Positions 49,289-57,920 of a stretch of DNA of 64,000 bases are shown piece after piece. The notes under the pieces were generated by a model that saw nothing but the letters and a program-made list of their open reading frames with translations, did not search any database and was not told the origin of the DNA. The stretch is from Micromonospora echinospora (lineage in GTDB: Bacteria > Actinomycetota > Actinomycetes > Mycobacteriales > Micromonosporaceae). Every line of letters starts with the position of its first letter. Positions within the stretch are counted from its first letter, which is position 1. The position numbers and the translations under genes were made by a program. The DNA is taken from contig NZ_LT607413.1 in NCBI RefSeq assembly GCF_900091495.1, forward strand, positions 2,170,001-2,234,000. Direction: 5' to 3'.

Positions 49289-49326
49289 CACGGGTCGGCG
49301 ACCGGACCACCGGCCGCCGACCCGTG
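49289..49326. terminator. bidirectional terminator after ddaH
   Basis: Perfect 12-bp stem (49289-49300 with 49315-49326) with a loop of 14 nt, between convergent ddaH and the ABC binding protein gene. Confidence 0.7.
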
Positions 49327-49334
49327 CCCGTCCC

Positions 49335-50522
49335 TCAGCCCAGCGTCGCCAGTTCGGAGACCAGCATGTTCGCCAACACCTGGCCGTCGAGCTGCACCCG
49401 GCGCAGGTACCACCGCTGCTGCGGCGTGCGGGGCTGGTTGAACTGCCAGGGCCCACGTGGGCTGTCGATCTGACCGACCTTGCCGAGGGCCAGGTTGACC
49501 TGCTGTGAGTTGGCGTCCGGGCCGGCGAGCCGGATCGCCTTGTCCAGCACCTGCGCCGCGTCGTACGACGCCATCGCGTACGTGGTCGGCGAGGCGTTGT
49601 GCTTCTTCCGGTACGCCGCGGCGAACCGCCGGTTCGCCGCGTTGTTGAGGTCGGCGGAGTAGTTCAGCGAGGTCATGATGTTCGCCGCCTCGGCCGGTTT
49701 GATCTCGCTGAGCACCGAGCCCTCGGTGAGGAAACCGGGGGCGTAGACCGGACCCCGGTAGCCGGCGCCGCGTAGCTGACGGATGAACTGCACCGCCGCC
49801 GAGCCGGCGTAGAAGCAGAAGATCGCGTCCGGGTCGCGGGCCACCGCCTGCCCGATGTCGGCGGCGAAGAAGTCGCCGTCCGGGTCGGTGGAGAAGCGGG
49901 TCCAGATGGGCTCACCGACCAGCCGTGGGTCGGATGCGCCGAACTCCTGGGTGAACCCCTTGACCACGTCGAGGCTGCCGACGTTCTCCGGGGCGACGAT
50001 GACCACCCGGCTCCCCGCCGGCATCTGCTGCTTGAGGTAGCGGCCCAGGGCCCGGCCCGGCTCGTCGAGCACGTACGACGTCCGCCAGATGTAGACGACG
50101 CTCTGCAGGGTGGCGGGGGAGGCGTCCGAGCCGACCAGCGGCACCCGGGCCTGCTCGACGGCGTCCCGGATACCGACCATCACCGAGGAGTTGACCACCC
50201 CGGTCAGGGCGAGCGCCCCCTGCTGGAGCAGGCTGTCGACCGCTGCCTTGCCGGTGGTGGCGTTCTCCCCCTCGTCGGCGGTGAGCAGCGTGACCGGCCG
50301 GTTGCCGAGGTGCTGGTCGTTGAGGTCGAGGAAGAGCTGGAAACCGTTCAGGAGCTCGTCGCCGATCGGCTTGTAGCCGCCGGTCCGGGGCGCGATCAAC
50401 CCGATCTTGATGGGGCTGCCGGCGGCCGGCGTGTCGTCGTCCGCGCCGGTGCCGCACGCGGCGGTCAGCCCCGTCGTTCCGACCGTCGCGGCCAACAGTT
50501 GGAGCACCCGCCTGCGGTTCAT
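49335..50522 (-). CDS. ABC transporter substrate-binding lipoprotein (branched-chain amino acid type)
   Basis: A 395-residue periplasmic-binding-like lipoprotein of the type I (LivJ-like) fold. Signal MNRRRVLQLLAATVGTTGL with a lipobox ending TAAC (Cys about 23). Signatures: IKIGLIAPRTGGYKPIGDELLNGFQLFLD, VTLLTADEGENATTGKAAVDSLL, ALTGVVNSSVMVGIRDAVEQARVPLVGSDASP and GYRGPVYAPGFLTEGSVL. The partner permease and ATPase genes are not adjacent, so it is an orphan or works with a distant transporter. Ligand likely an amino acid, amide or urea. ATG 50522 has an AAGGAA box at longer spacing. Confidence 0.9.
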   Translation of the reverse strand: MNRRRVLQLLAATVGTTGLTAACGTGADDDTPAAGSPIKIGLIAPRTGGYKPIGDELLNGFQLFLDLNDQHLGNRPVTLLTADEGENATTGKAAVDSLLQQGALALTGVVNSSVMVGIRDAVEQARVPLVGSDASPATLQSVVYIWRTSYVLDEPGRALGRYLKQQMPAGSRVVIVAPENVGSLDVVKGFTQEFGASDPRLVGEPIWTRFSTDPDGDFFAADIGQAVARDPDAIFCFYAGSAAVQFIRQLRGAGYRGPVYAPGFLTEGSVLSEIKPAEAANIMTSLNYSADLNNAANRRFAAAYRKKHNASPTTYAMASYDAAQVLDKAIRLAGPDANSQQVNLALGKVGQIDSPRGPWQFNQPRTPQQRWYLRRVQLDGQVLANMLVSELATLG

Positions 50523-50611
50523 CTGCTACACCGAGTTCCTTCCGGGAGGTGGTGCCTGGTCAGTCGCGGTCCCCTCGGCGTTCTACTCCCTCTCCCACGC
50601 TCCGTCAATGG

Positions 50612-51409
50612 TCATTGATCTTGTTGTAATGATCGCAGCGCAAGCGCCACCTGCGGCCACGCCGACGAGGTCGGATCGATAACACCGAAATGCTCGCAGT
50701 CGGGTAGTTCGACGAGCGCCGTACATGCCCCGGCTGCGCTGGCCTTCGACACGAATGTCCGACTCAGTGCGATCGGCACCTGCTCGTCGCGGACGCCATG
50801 CACGACCACTGTCGGCGTCCGCAGCGGAACCGTGGTCGACGGGTCGGCCAGCGCGTACCGGTCGGGCACCTCCGCCGGGCCGCCGCCGAGCAGCGCGGCC
50901 ACCGCCCCGCCGTCCAGATCCCGCCGGTAGGCCTCGACCAGATCCGCCACCGGGGCCAGCGCCAGCACCCCGGCCACCGTCGCCGGAGCGACGGCGGCTA
51001 CGTGCAGCGCGAGCTGGCCACCGGCGGAGTGCCCCACCAACAGCGGCGGCCCGGGGGCCACCCGGTCGGGCAGCGCCGCCACCGCCAGGCCGGGCAGGGC
51101 GGCCACCGCGTCCCGTACGTCGGCCAGCGTGCCCGGCCAGCCGCCCCCCGGCTGCCCCGTGCGCCGGTACTCCACCTGGGCCACCGGATACCCGAGCCCG
51201 GCCAGGCCGACCGCCAGCGGGCCGGTGTGCGTACGGTCGTACTCCGCCCGCCAGAAGCCGCCGTGCACCACCACGACCAGCGGACGGGCCGGTCCGGCCC
51301 CCGCCGGACGACGCAGGTCGGCCACCTGGTCCGGCAGGTCGCCGTAGGCGACCGTGACGTCCGGGCCGGGGACGGGGCGGGTCAGCACCGCACGGGGGTC
51401 GGCAGACAT
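50612..51409 (-). CDS. alpha/beta hydrolase, kynurenine-formamidase-like
   Basis: A 265-residue alpha/beta hydrolase. The oxyanion motif VVVHGGFWRAEYD (HGGFW) is the HGGYW-type signature of kynurenine formamidases and related arylformamidases. The nucleophile elbow is GHSAGGQLALHVA with Ser in GHSAG at about residue 126. The acid and His lie in VVHGVRDEQVPIALSRTF and LPDCEHFGVIDP. The substrate may be N-formylkynurenine or another small amide/ester. ATG 51409 lies 6 nt after TAGCGT (reverse strand 51421-51416), so it is probably leaderless. Confidence 0.9.
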   Translation of the reverse strand: MSADPRAVLTRPVPGPDVTVAYGDLPDQVADLRRPAGAGPARPLVVVVHGGFWRAEYDRTHTGPLAVGLAGLGYPVAQVEYRRTGQPGGGWPGTLADVRDAVAALPGLAVAALPDRVAPGPPLLVGHSAGGQLALHVAAVAPATVAGVLALAPVADLVEAYRRDLDGGAVAALLGGGPAEVPDRYALADPSTTVPLRTPTVVVHGVRDEQVPIALSRTFVSKASAAGACTALVELPDCEHFGVIDPTSSAWPQVALALRSLQQDQ

Positions 51410-51415
51410 ACCGCG

Positions 51416-51421
51416 ACGCTA
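51416..51421 (-). promoter_or_regulatory. -10 hexamer, leaderless hydrolase gene
   Basis: TAGCGT on the reverse strand ends 6 nt before ATG 51409. Confidence 0.5.
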
Positions 51422-51493
51422 GCGCCCCCGGCCCCACGCAGGGCAGGGGCGGGAGGCGGCAGGAAAGCGGATGCCGGCCGGGCCGTCCGTCGG

Positions 51494-51499
51494 TACCGT
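51494..51499 (+). promoter_or_regulatory. -10 hexamer, leaderless tandem-GNAT gene
   Basis: TACCGT ends 7 nt before ATG 51507, back to back with the hydrolase promoter. Confidence 0.45.
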
Positions 51500-51506
51500 G
51501 CCCGCC

Positions 51507-52475
51507 ATGTCCCCCGTGGAGGTAAGGCCGTTCGAGGCTGCCGACCTGGCCGACTGCGGCACGTTGCTGGCCGCCCGGCACCGTCGTCACCGCGCCGCCC
51601 AGCCGTTGCTGTCCCCCCGGTTCGAAGAGGTCGACGCCGCGGTCGCGGAGCTGACCGCCGCCTTCGGGACGGCGGAGGCGTCCGGCGCGGTCGCGTTCCG
51701 CGCCGGTGCGCCGGTCGGTTTCCTGCTCGGCGCCCCGAAGCCATCCCCGGTCTGGGGTCCGAACGTCTGGGTCGAGGCGGCCGGGCAGGCGGTCACGGAC
51801 GCCGAGGTGATGCGGGACCTCTACGCGGTCGCCGCCACCCGCTGGGTGGACGAGGGCCGCTCGGCGCACTACGTCCTCGTGCCGGCGCACGACACCGAGC
51901 TGACGCGCGCCTGGTTCCGCCTGGGCTTCGGCCAGCAGCACGCGCACGCCATCCGGCCGGTGTCCGGGCCGGTGGCGCCTCCGGCCCCACGGCTGTCGGT
52001 CCGCCGGGCCACCCGGGCGGACATCCCGCTGCTCGCCCGACTCGACGTCGAGCTGCCGCTGCACCAGGGCCGCGCCCCGACATTCTCCGCCGGCCAGGTC
52101 GGCACGGTCGAGGAGCGCCTCGCCGAGTGGGCGGACGACATCGACGACCCCGCCTACGCGACGTTCGTGGCCGAACGTGACGGCGAGGTGATCGGTTCCG
52201 CGGTGGGCTGCGCCCTGGAGCGGTCGAGCGCCCATTCCGGCCCGGCCCGCCCGGAGAACGCCGGGTTCCTCGCGTTCGCCGCGGTCTTTCCGCAGGCCCG
52301 TGGTCTCGGCGCCGGCCGGGCCCTCGGGACGGCGGTGGTCGACTGGGCCGCCGACAGCGGATTCGACAGCGTGGTCACCGACTGGCGGGTGACCAACCTG
52401 CTCTCCTCGCGTGCCTGGCCGGCGCTCGGCTTCAACGAGACGTTCCTCCGGCTGCACCGCCTCGTCGGCTACTGA
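51507..52475 (+). CDS. two-domain GNAT acetyltransferase
   Basis: A 322-residue protein with two GNAT folds in tandem. The first (residues 1-150) begins VEVRPFEAADLADCGTLLAAR and has lost a clear acetyl-CoA loop. The second (from about 165, LSVRRATRADIPLLARLDVELPLHQ) keeps AFAAVFPQARGLGAGRALGTAVVDWA, with R-G-L-G-A-G as the CoA loop, followed by VVTDWRVTNLLSSRAWPALGF. Typically the N-terminal copy is structural and the C-terminal one catalytic. Substrate unknown. ATG 51507 lies 7 nt after TACCGT. Confidence 0.9.
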   Translation: MSPVEVRPFEAADLADCGTLLAARHRRHRAAQPLLSPRFEEVDAAVAELTAAFGTAEASGAVAFRAGAPVGFLLGAPKPSPVWGPNVWVEAAGQAVTDAEVMRDLYAVAATRWVDEGRSAHYVLVPAHDTELTRAWFRLGFGQQHAHAIRPVSGPVAPPAPRLSVRRATRADIPLLARLDVELPLHQGRAPTFSAGQVGTVEERLAEWADDIDDPAYATFVAERDGEVIGSAVGCALERSSAHSGPARPENAGFLAFAAVFPQARGLGAGRALGTAVVDWAADSGFDSVVTDWRVTNLLSSRAWPALGFNETFLRLHRLVGY

Positions 52476-52554
52476 GCCGGCCGCCCACGCTGCTTGCCCA
52501 CCAGGAGGCCGCCCGGCGAGCGGTGGCACCCCGGCCTGGGTAAAGATGGGTGCC

Positions 52555-53151
52555 ATGACCGAAGGACGTTCCGCTGCACAGAACGACGAGCCGGGCCGGG
52601 ACGGTACCGGGCACTCCGGCACCGTGGTGGTGGTCGGCCCGGACGGCCGACCGGTGGGCACGGTGCAGACCGACGAGGCCCACCAGGAGGACCCGGCCCG
52701 CCTGGTCGAGCAGCCGGCCAAGGTGATGCGGATCGGGAGCATGATCAAGCAGCTCCTGGAGGAGGTCAAGGCCGCCCCGCTCGACGACGCCAGTCGGCAC
52801 CGGATGCGGGAGATCCACGAGCGGTCGATCGTCGAGCTGAAGGAGGGCCTCGCCCCGGAACTCCGGGACGAGCTGGAGCGGATCTCGCTGCCCTTCACCG
52901 AGGAGAAGGCCCCGAGCGAGGGCGAGCTGCGGATCGCCCACGCCCAGCTGGTCGGCTGGCTGGAAGGCCTCTTCCACGGCATCCAGGCGGCGCTGGTCGC
53001 CCAGCAGATGGCCGCCCGGGTGCAGTTGGAGCAGATGCGGTCCGGCGGCCGGCAGGCGCTGCCCAGCGGTCCGGGCGCCGTCATCCCCGGCATGCCGGGG
53101 ATGCCCCAGCCGCCGTCCGGTGAGGGGCACAGCACCGGCCAGTACCTCTGA
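52555..53151 (+). CDS. bpa: bacterial proteasome activator Bpa
   Basis: A 198-residue Bpa, the ATP-independent ring that opens the actinobacterial 20S proteasome gate. The conserved core runs from about residue 60: VMRIGSMIKQLLEEVKAAPLDD, RMREIHERSIVELKEGLAPELRDEL and AHAQLVGWLEGLFHGIQAALVAQQMAARVQLEQMR. The C-terminus GQYL is the Bpa docking motif that binds the proteasome alpha ring. The N-terminal 40 residues are disordered. ATG 52555 is likely; ATG 52546, three codons earlier, is an alternative. Proteasome subunit genes are not in the window. M. tuberculosis Rv3780 is the known homologue. Bpa is a hallmark of proteasome-bearing actinobacteria. Confidence 0.95.
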   Translation: MTEGRSAAQNDEPGRDGTGHSGTVVVVGPDGRPVGTVQTDEAHQEDPARLVEQPAKVMRIGSMIKQLLEEVKAAPLDDASRHRMREIHERSIVELKEGLAPELRDELERISLPFTEEKAPSEGELRIAHAQLVGWLEGLFHGIQAALVAQQMAARVQLEQMRSGGRQALPSGPGAVIPGMPGMPQPPSGEGHSTGQYL

Positions 53152-53164
53152 CCGGTCCGGGGGC

Positions 53165-54004
53165 TCAGCTCGGACCGAAGACCCGGTCCAGGTACGCCGC
53201 CACGCCGTCCTCGCTGTTCGCCGCGGTCACCTCGTCGGCGATCGCCAGGACGGCGTGGTGCGCGTTGCCCACCGCCACCGCCCGTCCGGCCCAGGTCAGC
53301 ATCGGTACGTCGTTCGGCATGTCGCCGAAGGCCAGTACGTCCCGGGCGGACAGCCCCTGCCGGGCGCAGTACCAGGCCAGCCCGGCGGCCTTGGTCACCC
53401 CCGAGGCGGAGATCTCCACCAGCCCGGACCGCGACGAGTGGGTGGCCTCGGCCAGCCCGGCGAGTGCCTCGGCCACCACCGACGTGAACCGGTCCGGGTC
53501 CTGGACCCCGGCCCGGACCAGCAGTTTGACCGCCGGGGCGGCGAGCAGTTCCTCCGGTGTCTCGATCGCCCGGATCACCGTCGGGTCGGCGTCCCAGGTC
53601 AGCGGGAAGTGCGCCTCGTGCCGCATCTGGCGGCTGTCCACGACCTCCACCGCGAGGCTCACCCCCGGCACCGCCGCCCGCAGCCGCCGGGCCACCTCGG
53701 CCAGCAGTTCCGGGGCGAGCGGATCGGCGCGCAGCACCTCGTCGGTGGCCGGGTCGTAGACCACCGCCCCGTTCGCGCAGATCGCCGGCAGCGGCGCGTG
53801 GAGCTGGTCGTACACCAGCTGCAACCAGCGGATCGGACGGCCGGTGACCAGCACGACCGGCGTGCCCTGCGTGCTGATCCGCTCCAGCACCCGCGCGGTG
53901 TACGGACTCAGCGTCCGGTCCGGGCCGAGCAGGGTGCCGTCGATGTCGGTGGCGACGAGCCGGGGGACGGGACGGACGGGGGTGGGTGGAGGGGTCGGGT
54001 CCAT
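53165..54004 (-). CDS. HAD-superfamily hydrolase, Cof type
   Basis: A 279-residue Cof/YbhA-type HAD phosphatase. Motif I is VATDIDGTLLGPD (nucleophile Asp about residue 19), motif II is PVVLVTGRP, motif III Lys is in SGVTKAAGLAW, and motif IV is VLAFGDMPNDVPML. The C2B cap lies between (ICANGAVVYD). Such enzymes dephosphorylate sugar phosphates or nucleotides such as pyridoxal phosphate and FMN. It overlaps the stop of a paralogous gene upstream by one base (TGATG), so the pair is coupled. Convergent with bpa with a 13-bp gap. Confidence 0.93.
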   Translation of the reverse strand: MDPTPPPTPVRPVPRLVATDIDGTLLGPDRTLSPYTARVLERISTQGTPVVLVTGRPIRWLQLVYDQLHAPLPAICANGAVVYDPATDEVLRADPLAPELLAEVARRLRAAVPGVSLAVEVVDSRQMRHEAHFPLTWDADPTVIRAIETPEELLAAPAVKLLVRAGVQDPDRFTSVVAEALAGLAEATHSSRSGLVEISASGVTKAAGLAWYCARQGLSARDVLAFGDMPNDVPMLTWAGRAVAVGNAHHAVLAIADEVTAANSEDGVAAYLDRVFGPS

Positions 54005-54825
54005 CAACCGGAGAGTAGCCGGTCCAGGTACACCGCCACCCCGTCGTCGTCGTTGCGCAGGGTCACCTCGTCGGCGGCGGCCCGCACCGTCGGGTGGGCG
54101 TTGGCGACCGCCACCCGCGCCCAGCCGGCCCACTCGAACATCGGCAGGTCGTTGGGCATGTCACCGAAGACCAGCACGTCCGCCGGGTCCACGCCGAGCG
54201 CCTCGGCGACCACGGTGAGACCGGTCGACTTGTCCACCCCGGCCGGGCAGATCTCGACGAAGCCGAGCCCGGCCTGGGTGAGCGTGGCCACGTCGGCCGG
54301 CACGATGGCCCGTGCCGCCTCCAGCAACTCGTCCACGTGGTGGTCCTGGGTACGCGCGAACGCCTTGATCACGTCGTGGGTGAGGCACTCCGAGCGGGTA
54401 CGCGCCTCGAACAGGTCCTGGTAGGGCCAGCTCGGGTGGTAGTCGCCCCAGAGTGGGGCGCCCGGGTCGTCCAGGGCCTCGACCATCACGGTCAGCGGGC
54501 CGACCGCCGCCTCCAGGCCGGCGACGATGTCGGCCAGCACCGCCGCGGGAAGCCGCTCGTCGCGGAGCACCACCGGTCCGGCCGGGTCGCTCTGGTCCAC
54601 CACCCGGCCGCCGCCGGCCATCACCAGGTAGTCGGCGGCCCGGATGTCGTTGCGGGTCAGTTCCGTCAGTCGTGGCCCCCGACCGGTCGCGCCGACGACC
54701 GGGATGCCGGCGGCCCGGATCCGGTCGAGCACCCCGTGGGTGAACGCGGAGACCGTCTCGTCGCTGCGGACGAGCGTTCCGTCGAGGTCGGTGGCGATCA
54801 TCTTCGGTAGTCCCGGGCGGGTCAT
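54004..54825 (-). CDS. HAD-superfamily hydrolase, Cof type (paralogue)
   Basis: A 273-residue Cof-type HAD phosphatase, related to its downstream neighbour. Motifs: IATDLDGTLVRSDE, PVVGATGRGPR, GVDKSTGLTVVAEALG and VLVFGDMPNDLPMFEWAGWARVAVANAH. The cap differs from the neighbour, so the substrates may differ. ATG 54825 follows AAGGAGGAGCG, a strong ribosome binding site. It and the next gene make a two-gene operon that looks like an old tandem duplication. Confidence 0.94.
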   Translation of the reverse strand: MTRPGLPKMIATDLDGTLVRSDETVSAFTHGVLDRIRAAGIPVVGATGRGPRLTELTRNDIRAADYLVMAGGGRVVDQSDPAGPVVLRDERLPAAVLADIVAGLEAAVGPLTVMVEALDDPGAPLWGDYHPSWPYQDLFEARTRSECLTHDVIKAFARTQDHHVDELLEAARAIVPADVATLTQAGLGFVEICPAGVDKSTGLTVVAEALGVDPADVLVFGDMPNDLPMFEWAGWARVAVANAHPTVRAAADEVTLRNDDDGVAVYLDRLLSG

Positions 54826-55055
54826 CGCTCCTCCTTCGCCCGCCGCCGCCGCGCCAGCCGAACTGGTCGTCGGAGCCTCGCCGTGCGTGACGGCGGGCAG
54901 CAACCGTACCTCGCCCGACCGTTCGTAACCATGGCTTCACGGCTAATCGAACGCCAACCCCCGGTGTCGGTCCGGCTACCCGCCGGACCTGGTCGGGGGC
55001 CGGCGGTCGACGCTGCGGAGCCGGAAGCGAACAGCCGACGACCCGGTGCCCGTGG

Positions 55056-55862
55056 TCAGCGGTCGGCGGGTGGCTCGGGATGGGCGAACGGGGCGGAGGG
55101 CTCCACCGTCAGCCCCTCCGGCGCGGGCGGCTCGTCCTCCACCGCCCGACTCCGCCGCCTCGGCCACCACGACCGTTCGGCGGGCTCCGCCACCGTCGAG
55201 TCGCCCGACTCGGACGCCGGGGGGTACGGGGAGTCCCCTTCCTGCGGTGCCGCCGTCCCGGGCCCGGGGGACCCGTCCCCCGGATCCGACCGGCGGTCGG
55301 CCGACCCGCTCAGCCGCAGCGCCGCCCCGAGCAGGGCCACGCCCACGAAGGCCATCACCAGCCCCCGCCCGTACTCGACCTGGAAGCCGCTGTCGGCACT
55401 GTAGAAGAGGGACCTCCGGGTGGAGTCGTCGAGCGAGACGGCCGCCGCGGCCAGGAGCGCGAGCAGCGCCACCGCGAGACCTGAGCCGAGCACCCGGGCG
55501 TTGCGCCGGGCGTCCCGCGTGCCGCCGAGTGCGAGTGCCGCCGCGCCGGTCAGGCCGAGCAGTCCGACGAGGTAGCCGATCCCGAAGCCGCCCACCTCGG
55601 AGACCCCGCCGGGGACGCGGAGGCTGCCGCTGCCCTGCGGCCCGTTCTCCGGCACCGTCATCACCAACCACTCGCCCATCAGCGAGGCGAGCGCGGCGGC
55701 ACCACCCAGCCCGACCAGGACGACCGGGAACCGGGGGTCACGGCCGAGCCCGGCCACCGTACGGGTGAGGCGTTCCGGCGCGGGAGCGGACGGGCCCCAC
55801 TCCAGGACGGCCGCTTCGTCGGACCGGTTGCCCTGGCGGGGAATGGGGAGATCCTGGGACAT
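55056..55862 (-). CDS. hypothetical membrane protein
   Basis: A 268-residue protein I do not recognise. After a 40-residue soluble start come four predicted helices: FPVVLVGLGGAAALASLMGEWLVM, VGGFGIGYLVGLLGLTGAAALALG, GLAVALLALLAAAAVSL and GLVMAFVGVALLGAALRL. The outer loop between helices 3 and 4 is FYSADSGFQVEYGRG. The last 80 residues are disordered, Pro/Glu/Ser-rich and probably cytoplasmic, with a basic WWPRRRSRA patch. ATG 55862 has GGAAGGGTGG upstream. Divergent from OsmC with a palindromic element (55994-56047) in between. Confidence 0.75.
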   Translation of the reverse strand: MSQDLPIPRQGNRSDEAAVLEWGPSAPAPERLTRTVAGLGRDPRFPVVLVGLGGAAALASLMGEWLVMTVPENGPQGSGSLRVPGGVSEVGGFGIGYLVGLLGLTGAAALALGGTRDARRNARVLGSGLAVALLALLAAAAVSLDDSTRRSLFYSADSGFQVEYGRGLVMAFVGVALLGAALRLSGSADRRSDPGDGSPGPGTAAPQEGDSPYPPASESGDSTVAEPAERSWWPRRRSRAVEDEPPAPEGLTVEPSAPFAHPEPPADR

Positions 55863-55993
55863 CGGCCACCCTTCCGCGGTCGCGGGTCCGAGCTGCAACG
55901 TTCGCGGGTCTGTGCCGAATCATGACACAGCCGACTGGGAACGGCCGGGAGCGTGCGGCCCGGACGGCCGTACCGCTCCGGGTGGGGTTGGTT

Positions 55994-56047
55994 GGTTGCA
56001 GGGGCCCCCTCCTCGTCAAAATGCGGTAGGAGGGGACCCCTGCAACC
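55994..56047. repeat. intergenic palindromic element A
   Basis: 20-bp arms (55994-56013 with 56028-56047) with one A-C mismatch, loop 14 nt. Both arms end in GGTTGCAGGGG. It sits between divergent genes, so it is not a terminator. The same GCAGGGG(A/C)CCC core occurs in element B at 62852, including the mismatch at the same place. Confidence 0.7.
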
Positions 56048-56130
56048 ACTCCGGGCCCGCCCCGGGAACCCCGGGCGTCGCGATCGGGTCGTGGCCGGCG
56101 CAACCGGTCGCCGGGTGACGGCCGGTCGGA

Positions 56131-56136
56131 TAGCGT
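56131..56136 (+). promoter_or_regulatory. -10 hexamer, leaderless osmC-like gene
   Basis: TAGCGT ends 6 nt before ATG 56143. Confidence 0.5.
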
Positions 56137-56142
56137 CGTGCC

Positions 56143-56574
56143 ATGCCTATCCGTAACGCATCCGCCCGCTGGCAGGGCAATCTGACCGAGGGTTCCGGCA
56201 CGCTCCGCACCGGCCAGGGAGGGTACGAGGGGAACTACTCGTTCAAGTCGCGCTTCGAGGAGGGCGAGGGGACCAACCCGGAGGAACTGGTCGGCGCGGC
56301 GCACGCCGCCTGCTTCTCGATGGCCCTCTCGAAGGCGCTCGCCGACGCGGGCACGCCGGGCACCTCCGTGGAGACCACCGCCAAGGTGCACCTGGACAAG
56401 ACCGACGCCGGCATGACGGTGACCCGGATCGAACTGGACACCACCGGGCAGGTCCCCGGCATCGACGAGGCGAAGTTCGTCGAGCTGGCCGAGGCCGCCA
56501 AGCGCAACTGCCCGATCTCCCGGCTGCTCTCCCCGGGCGCTGAGATCAGCCTGACCGCCCGCCTGGCGTCCTGA
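56143..56574 (+). CDS. OsmC/Ohr-family peroxiredoxin
   Basis: A 143-residue OsmC-type protein reducing organic hydroperoxides with a peroxidatic/resolving Cys pair. The motif GAAHAACFSMALSKAL holds the first catalytic Cys (about residue 60); EAAKRNCPISRLL holds the second (about 125). The start SARWQGNLTEGSGTL and FEEGEGTNPEELVGAAHA are typical of the OsmC branch rather than Ohr. ATG 56143 lies 6 nt after TAGCGT (leaderless). Divergent gap with element A. Confidence 0.95.
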   Translation: MPIRNASARWQGNLTEGSGTLRTGQGGYEGNYSFKSRFEEGEGTNPEELVGAAHAACFSMALSKALADAGTPGTSVETTAKVHLDKTDAGMTVTRIELDTTGQVPGIDEAKFVELAEAAKRNCPISRLLSPGAEISLTARLAS

Positions 56575-56724
56575 GCCAACCACCGCCGGGCATGAGCGTG
56601 CCCCCGGCACCGGCGGCGGGCGTGTCCCCGGCACCGGGCGTGGGTGTGTCCCCGGGCACCGGCGGCGGGCCGGCCGCCGGTGCCCAGGGCGTGGGCGTCG
56701 CCGACCCCACCGAACTGCGGCAGA
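56575..56724. other. GC-rich imperfect repeats upstream of the zincin gene
   Basis: This gap of 150 bp carries three copies of a GTGTCCCCGGCACCGG-like unit (around 56596, 56618 and 56644) followed by GGCGGGC. No gene is supported; a single-strand structure near the promoter is possible. Confidence 0.4.
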
Positions 56725-57087
56725 ATGGGTGACGTGCCGGTCGAGATGAGTCGCGAGCGCTTCGAGGAGCTGGTTGGCGACGCCCTCGACGAGGTGCCCG
56801 AGGAACTGCTCGCCCTGATGAGCAACGTGGTGATCCTGGTCGAGGACGATCCGCCCCCGGGCGACCCCGAGCTGCTCGGCCTCTACGAGGGGCACGCGCT
56901 GACCGAGCGCGGCTGGGACTACTCCGGTGTCCTGCCGGACCGCATCCTCATCTACCGCCGGCCGATCCTGCGCATCTGCGACAGCGACGAGGACGTCGTC
57001 GACGAGGTCGCGGTGACCGTGGTGCACGAGATCGCCCACCACTTCGGCATCGACGACGACCGGCTGCACGAGCTGGGCTGGGGCTGA
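56725..57087 (+). CDS. minimal zincin metallopeptidase (DUF1025/PF06262 type)
   Basis: A 120-residue protein of the short zincin family. HEIAHHFG (HExxHxxG) lies near residue 100, followed by IDDDRLHELGW, so the catalytic zinc site is intact. It is among the smallest metallopeptidase folds; substrates are unknown. Start: ATG 56725 or GTG 56734 (VPVEMSRERFEEL, the homologous start). The gene follows osmC with a repeat-rich gap of 150 bp. Confidence 0.9.
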   Translation: MGDVPVEMSRERFEELVGDALDEVPEELLALMSNVVILVEDDPPPGDPELLGLYEGHALTERGWDYSGVLPDRILIYRRPILRICDSDEDVVDEVAVTVVHEIAHHFGIDDDRLHELGWG

Positions 57088-57181
57088 CCGGGGGCCGGTC
57101 GGCCCTCGTCATCGGCCGGCGGGCCGGTTGCGGTGCTCCCCTACCCTCCAGCAGGACACCGGCGAATCAGGAGGAAGACCC

Positions 57182-57901
57182 ATGCGCAGCGCGCTGTTCT
57201 CTGCGGAGAACCTCGAGAAGGAGTCCGCCCAGCCCGGCATGCGGCTGCAGAACGCCAAGATGCTCAAGATCGAGCTGAACGGCGAGGCGATGGCCCGCGT
57301 CGGCTCGATGGTCGCGTACCAGGGGCAGGTGCAGTTCCAGGCTCTCGGCTCCGGTGGTCTCGGCAAGTTCCTCAAGCAGAAGCTCACCGGTGAGGGCGTC
57401 CCGCTGATGAAGCTCACCGGCCGGGGCGACGTCTTCCTCGCCGACTTCGCCAAGGACGTGCACATCATCGACCTCGAACCCGGCGACGCCCTGTCCATCA
57501 ACGGTTCGAGCGTGCTGGCTTTCGACTCGAGCCTCCAGTACGACATCAAGATGGTCGGCGGCACCGGGATGGCGGCGTCCGGCCTGTTCAACTGCGTCTT
57601 CAGCGGCCACGGTCGGATCGCCATCACCACCAAGGGCACCCCGGTGGTGCTCAACGTCGACGCCCCGACCTACGTCGACCCGCAGGCCGCCGTCTGCTGG
57701 TCGGCGAGCCTCCAGACCGGCTACCACCGGGCGGAGCAGCTCGGCCTGGGCACCCTGCTCGGCCGGACCACCGGTGAGGCGTTCACGATGAGCTTCGCCG
57801 GTCAGGGCTTCGTGGTGGTCCAGCCCTCCGAGGAGCCCCCCATCCAGGGCAGCGGCACCCAGCAGCAGCAGGGTGGCCTGCTCGGCAACCTGCTCAGCTG
57901 A
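57182..57901 (+). CDS. AIM24 family protein
   Basis: A 239-residue all-beta protein of the AIM24 (TRAP-like) fold. Typical segments are LKIELNGEAMARVGSMVAYQG, GEGVPLMKLTGRGDVFLAD, VHIIDLEPGDALSINGSSVLAFD and FSGHGRIAITTKGTPVVLNV. The C-terminal 25 residues are Gln/Gly-rich. Fungal Aim24 is mitochondrial; the role of bacterial members is unknown. ATG 57182 has AGGAGG 7 nt upstream. A terminator follows at 57921-57960. Confidence 0.92.
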   Translation: MRSALFSAENLEKESAQPGMRLQNAKMLKIELNGEAMARVGSMVAYQGQVQFQALGSGGLGKFLKQKLTGEGVPLMKLTGRGDVFLADFAKDVHIIDLEPGDALSINGSSVLAFDSSLQYDIKMVGGTGMAASGLFNCVFSGHGRIAITTKGTPVVLNVDAPTYVDPQAAVCWSASLQTGYHRAEQLGLGTLLGRTTGEAFTMSFAGQGFVVVQPSEEPPIQGSGTQQQQGGLLGNLLS

Positions 57902-57920
57902 CCTGCCGACCGGTTCGCCG

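Noticed and set aside
55994..56047. Palindromic element A as a rho-independent terminator
   Set aside because: It lies between divergent gene starts, so no transcript end is expected there.
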